Source: Lucifuga dentata
Taxonomy: Eukaryota; Chordata; Actinopteri; Ophidiiformes; Bythitidae
Assembly: GCA_014773175.1 (NCBI GenBank)
Contig: VXCM01000046.1
Coordinates: 310,001 to 374,000 of the forward strand
Direction: 5' to 3'
Length of the DNA: 64,000 nucleotides
The position numbers were made by a program, and so were the translations under genes. The notes below the pieces were generated by a model. It worked only from the letters and a program-made list of their open reading frames with translations, had not been told where the DNA came from and searched no databases. Numbering within the stretch: position 1 is the stretch's first letter; each line of letters starts with the position of its first letter. Shown in pieces: positions 63,929 to 64,000 of the stretch.

Positions 63929-64000
63929 GTAAAGGACCATACTGGCCATTTGTTTGAGCCAAATATATTAAATTTTCATACAATGAATTACTCATAAGTA
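63929..64000. mobile_element. TTAA element copy H, left end, cut by window edge
   Basis: TAAAGGACCATACTGGCCAT then TTGTTTGAGCCAAATATATT and TTTTCATACAATGAATTACT. It is the left terminus of the same family and continues past 64000. Confidence 0.75.

Larger units (their letters stand above)
54083..64000 (-). other. Probable colec12 intron 1 (runs off right edge)
   Basis: No exon for the expected cytoplasmic N-terminus (acidic block then QSFGYKRF in human) was found on the minus strand. The region carries four TTAA element copies, a poly-A/N run at 55143-55175, and a pyrimidine-rich tract 57140-57300. Open frames at 58854-59392 look non-coding (no domain, ordinary composition). Confidence 0.5.

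Noticed and set aside
1..64000. CRISPR arrays, operons, tRNA or rRNA genes
   Set aside because: No regularly spaced repeats, no prokaryotic gene layout, and no cloverleaf or rRNA core sequence was recognised on either strand.

Overview
The window is vertebrate genomic DNA, almost certainly from a teleost fish. Large spliced genes with GT-AG introns, fish-style dispersed repeats and a familiar vertebrate gene order support this. Reading conserved exons and splice sites gave six genes, left to right: cacnb2 (5' end only, minus), slc39a12 (minus), mrc1 (minus), tmem236 (minus), hacd1 (plus) and colec12 (minus, first exon missing). The first five match, in relative order and orientation, the human 10p12 block HACD1-STAM-TMEM236-MRC1-SLC39A12-CACNB2. 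Differences are that stam is absent from the 2.6 kb between tmem236 and hacd1, and that colec12 (human chromosome 18) lies next to hacd1.

Region by region: 1-7 kb holds the 5' coding exons and first introns of a voltage-gated calcium channel beta-2 subunit. 10.5-17.0 kb is a complete 12-exon ZIP12 zinc transporter gene (692 aa predicted). 19.5-29.2 kb is a complete 30-exon macrophage mannose receptor (about 1440 aa: CysR, FNII, eight C-type lectin domains, TM, tail). 31.8-34.5 kb is a 4-exon tmem236 (381 aa). 37.0-44.4 kb is a 7-exon hacd1 (very-long-chain 3-hydroxyacyl-CoA dehydratase, 242 aa), including a 19-nt microexon. 47.2-54.1 kb is collectin-12 / scavenger receptor with C-type lectin (TM, coiled coil, collagen, CTLD). 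54.1-64 kb looks like its first intron.

The genes do not form one pathway. Two are endocytic pattern-recognition lectins of phagocytes or endothelium (mrc1, colec12), one is a zinc importer, one a fatty-acid elongation enzyme, one a channel subunit, and one an uncharacterised membrane protein.

The most distinctive non-genic feature is a family of about 0.5-0.65 kb non-autonomous DNA elements with TTAA target sites and termini of the type TTAAAGGACCATA...TATGGTCCTTTAA. Nine copies are visible. Two of them fill nearly all of an intron of slc39a12 and of mrc1, and one lies about 270 bp upstream of the hacd1 start. A second, unrelated inverted-repeat element lies in a cacnb2 intron.

The assembly has defects. 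At five places a single N separates two identical 63-67 bp copies; two of these fall in coding exons (mrc1 last exon, hacd1 first exon) and would give false frameshifts. Other Ns sit in homopolymer runs. I saw no convincing new gene system, no CRISPR array, and no tRNA or rRNA gene. All protein-family calls are from recognition of sequence, not from a database search.
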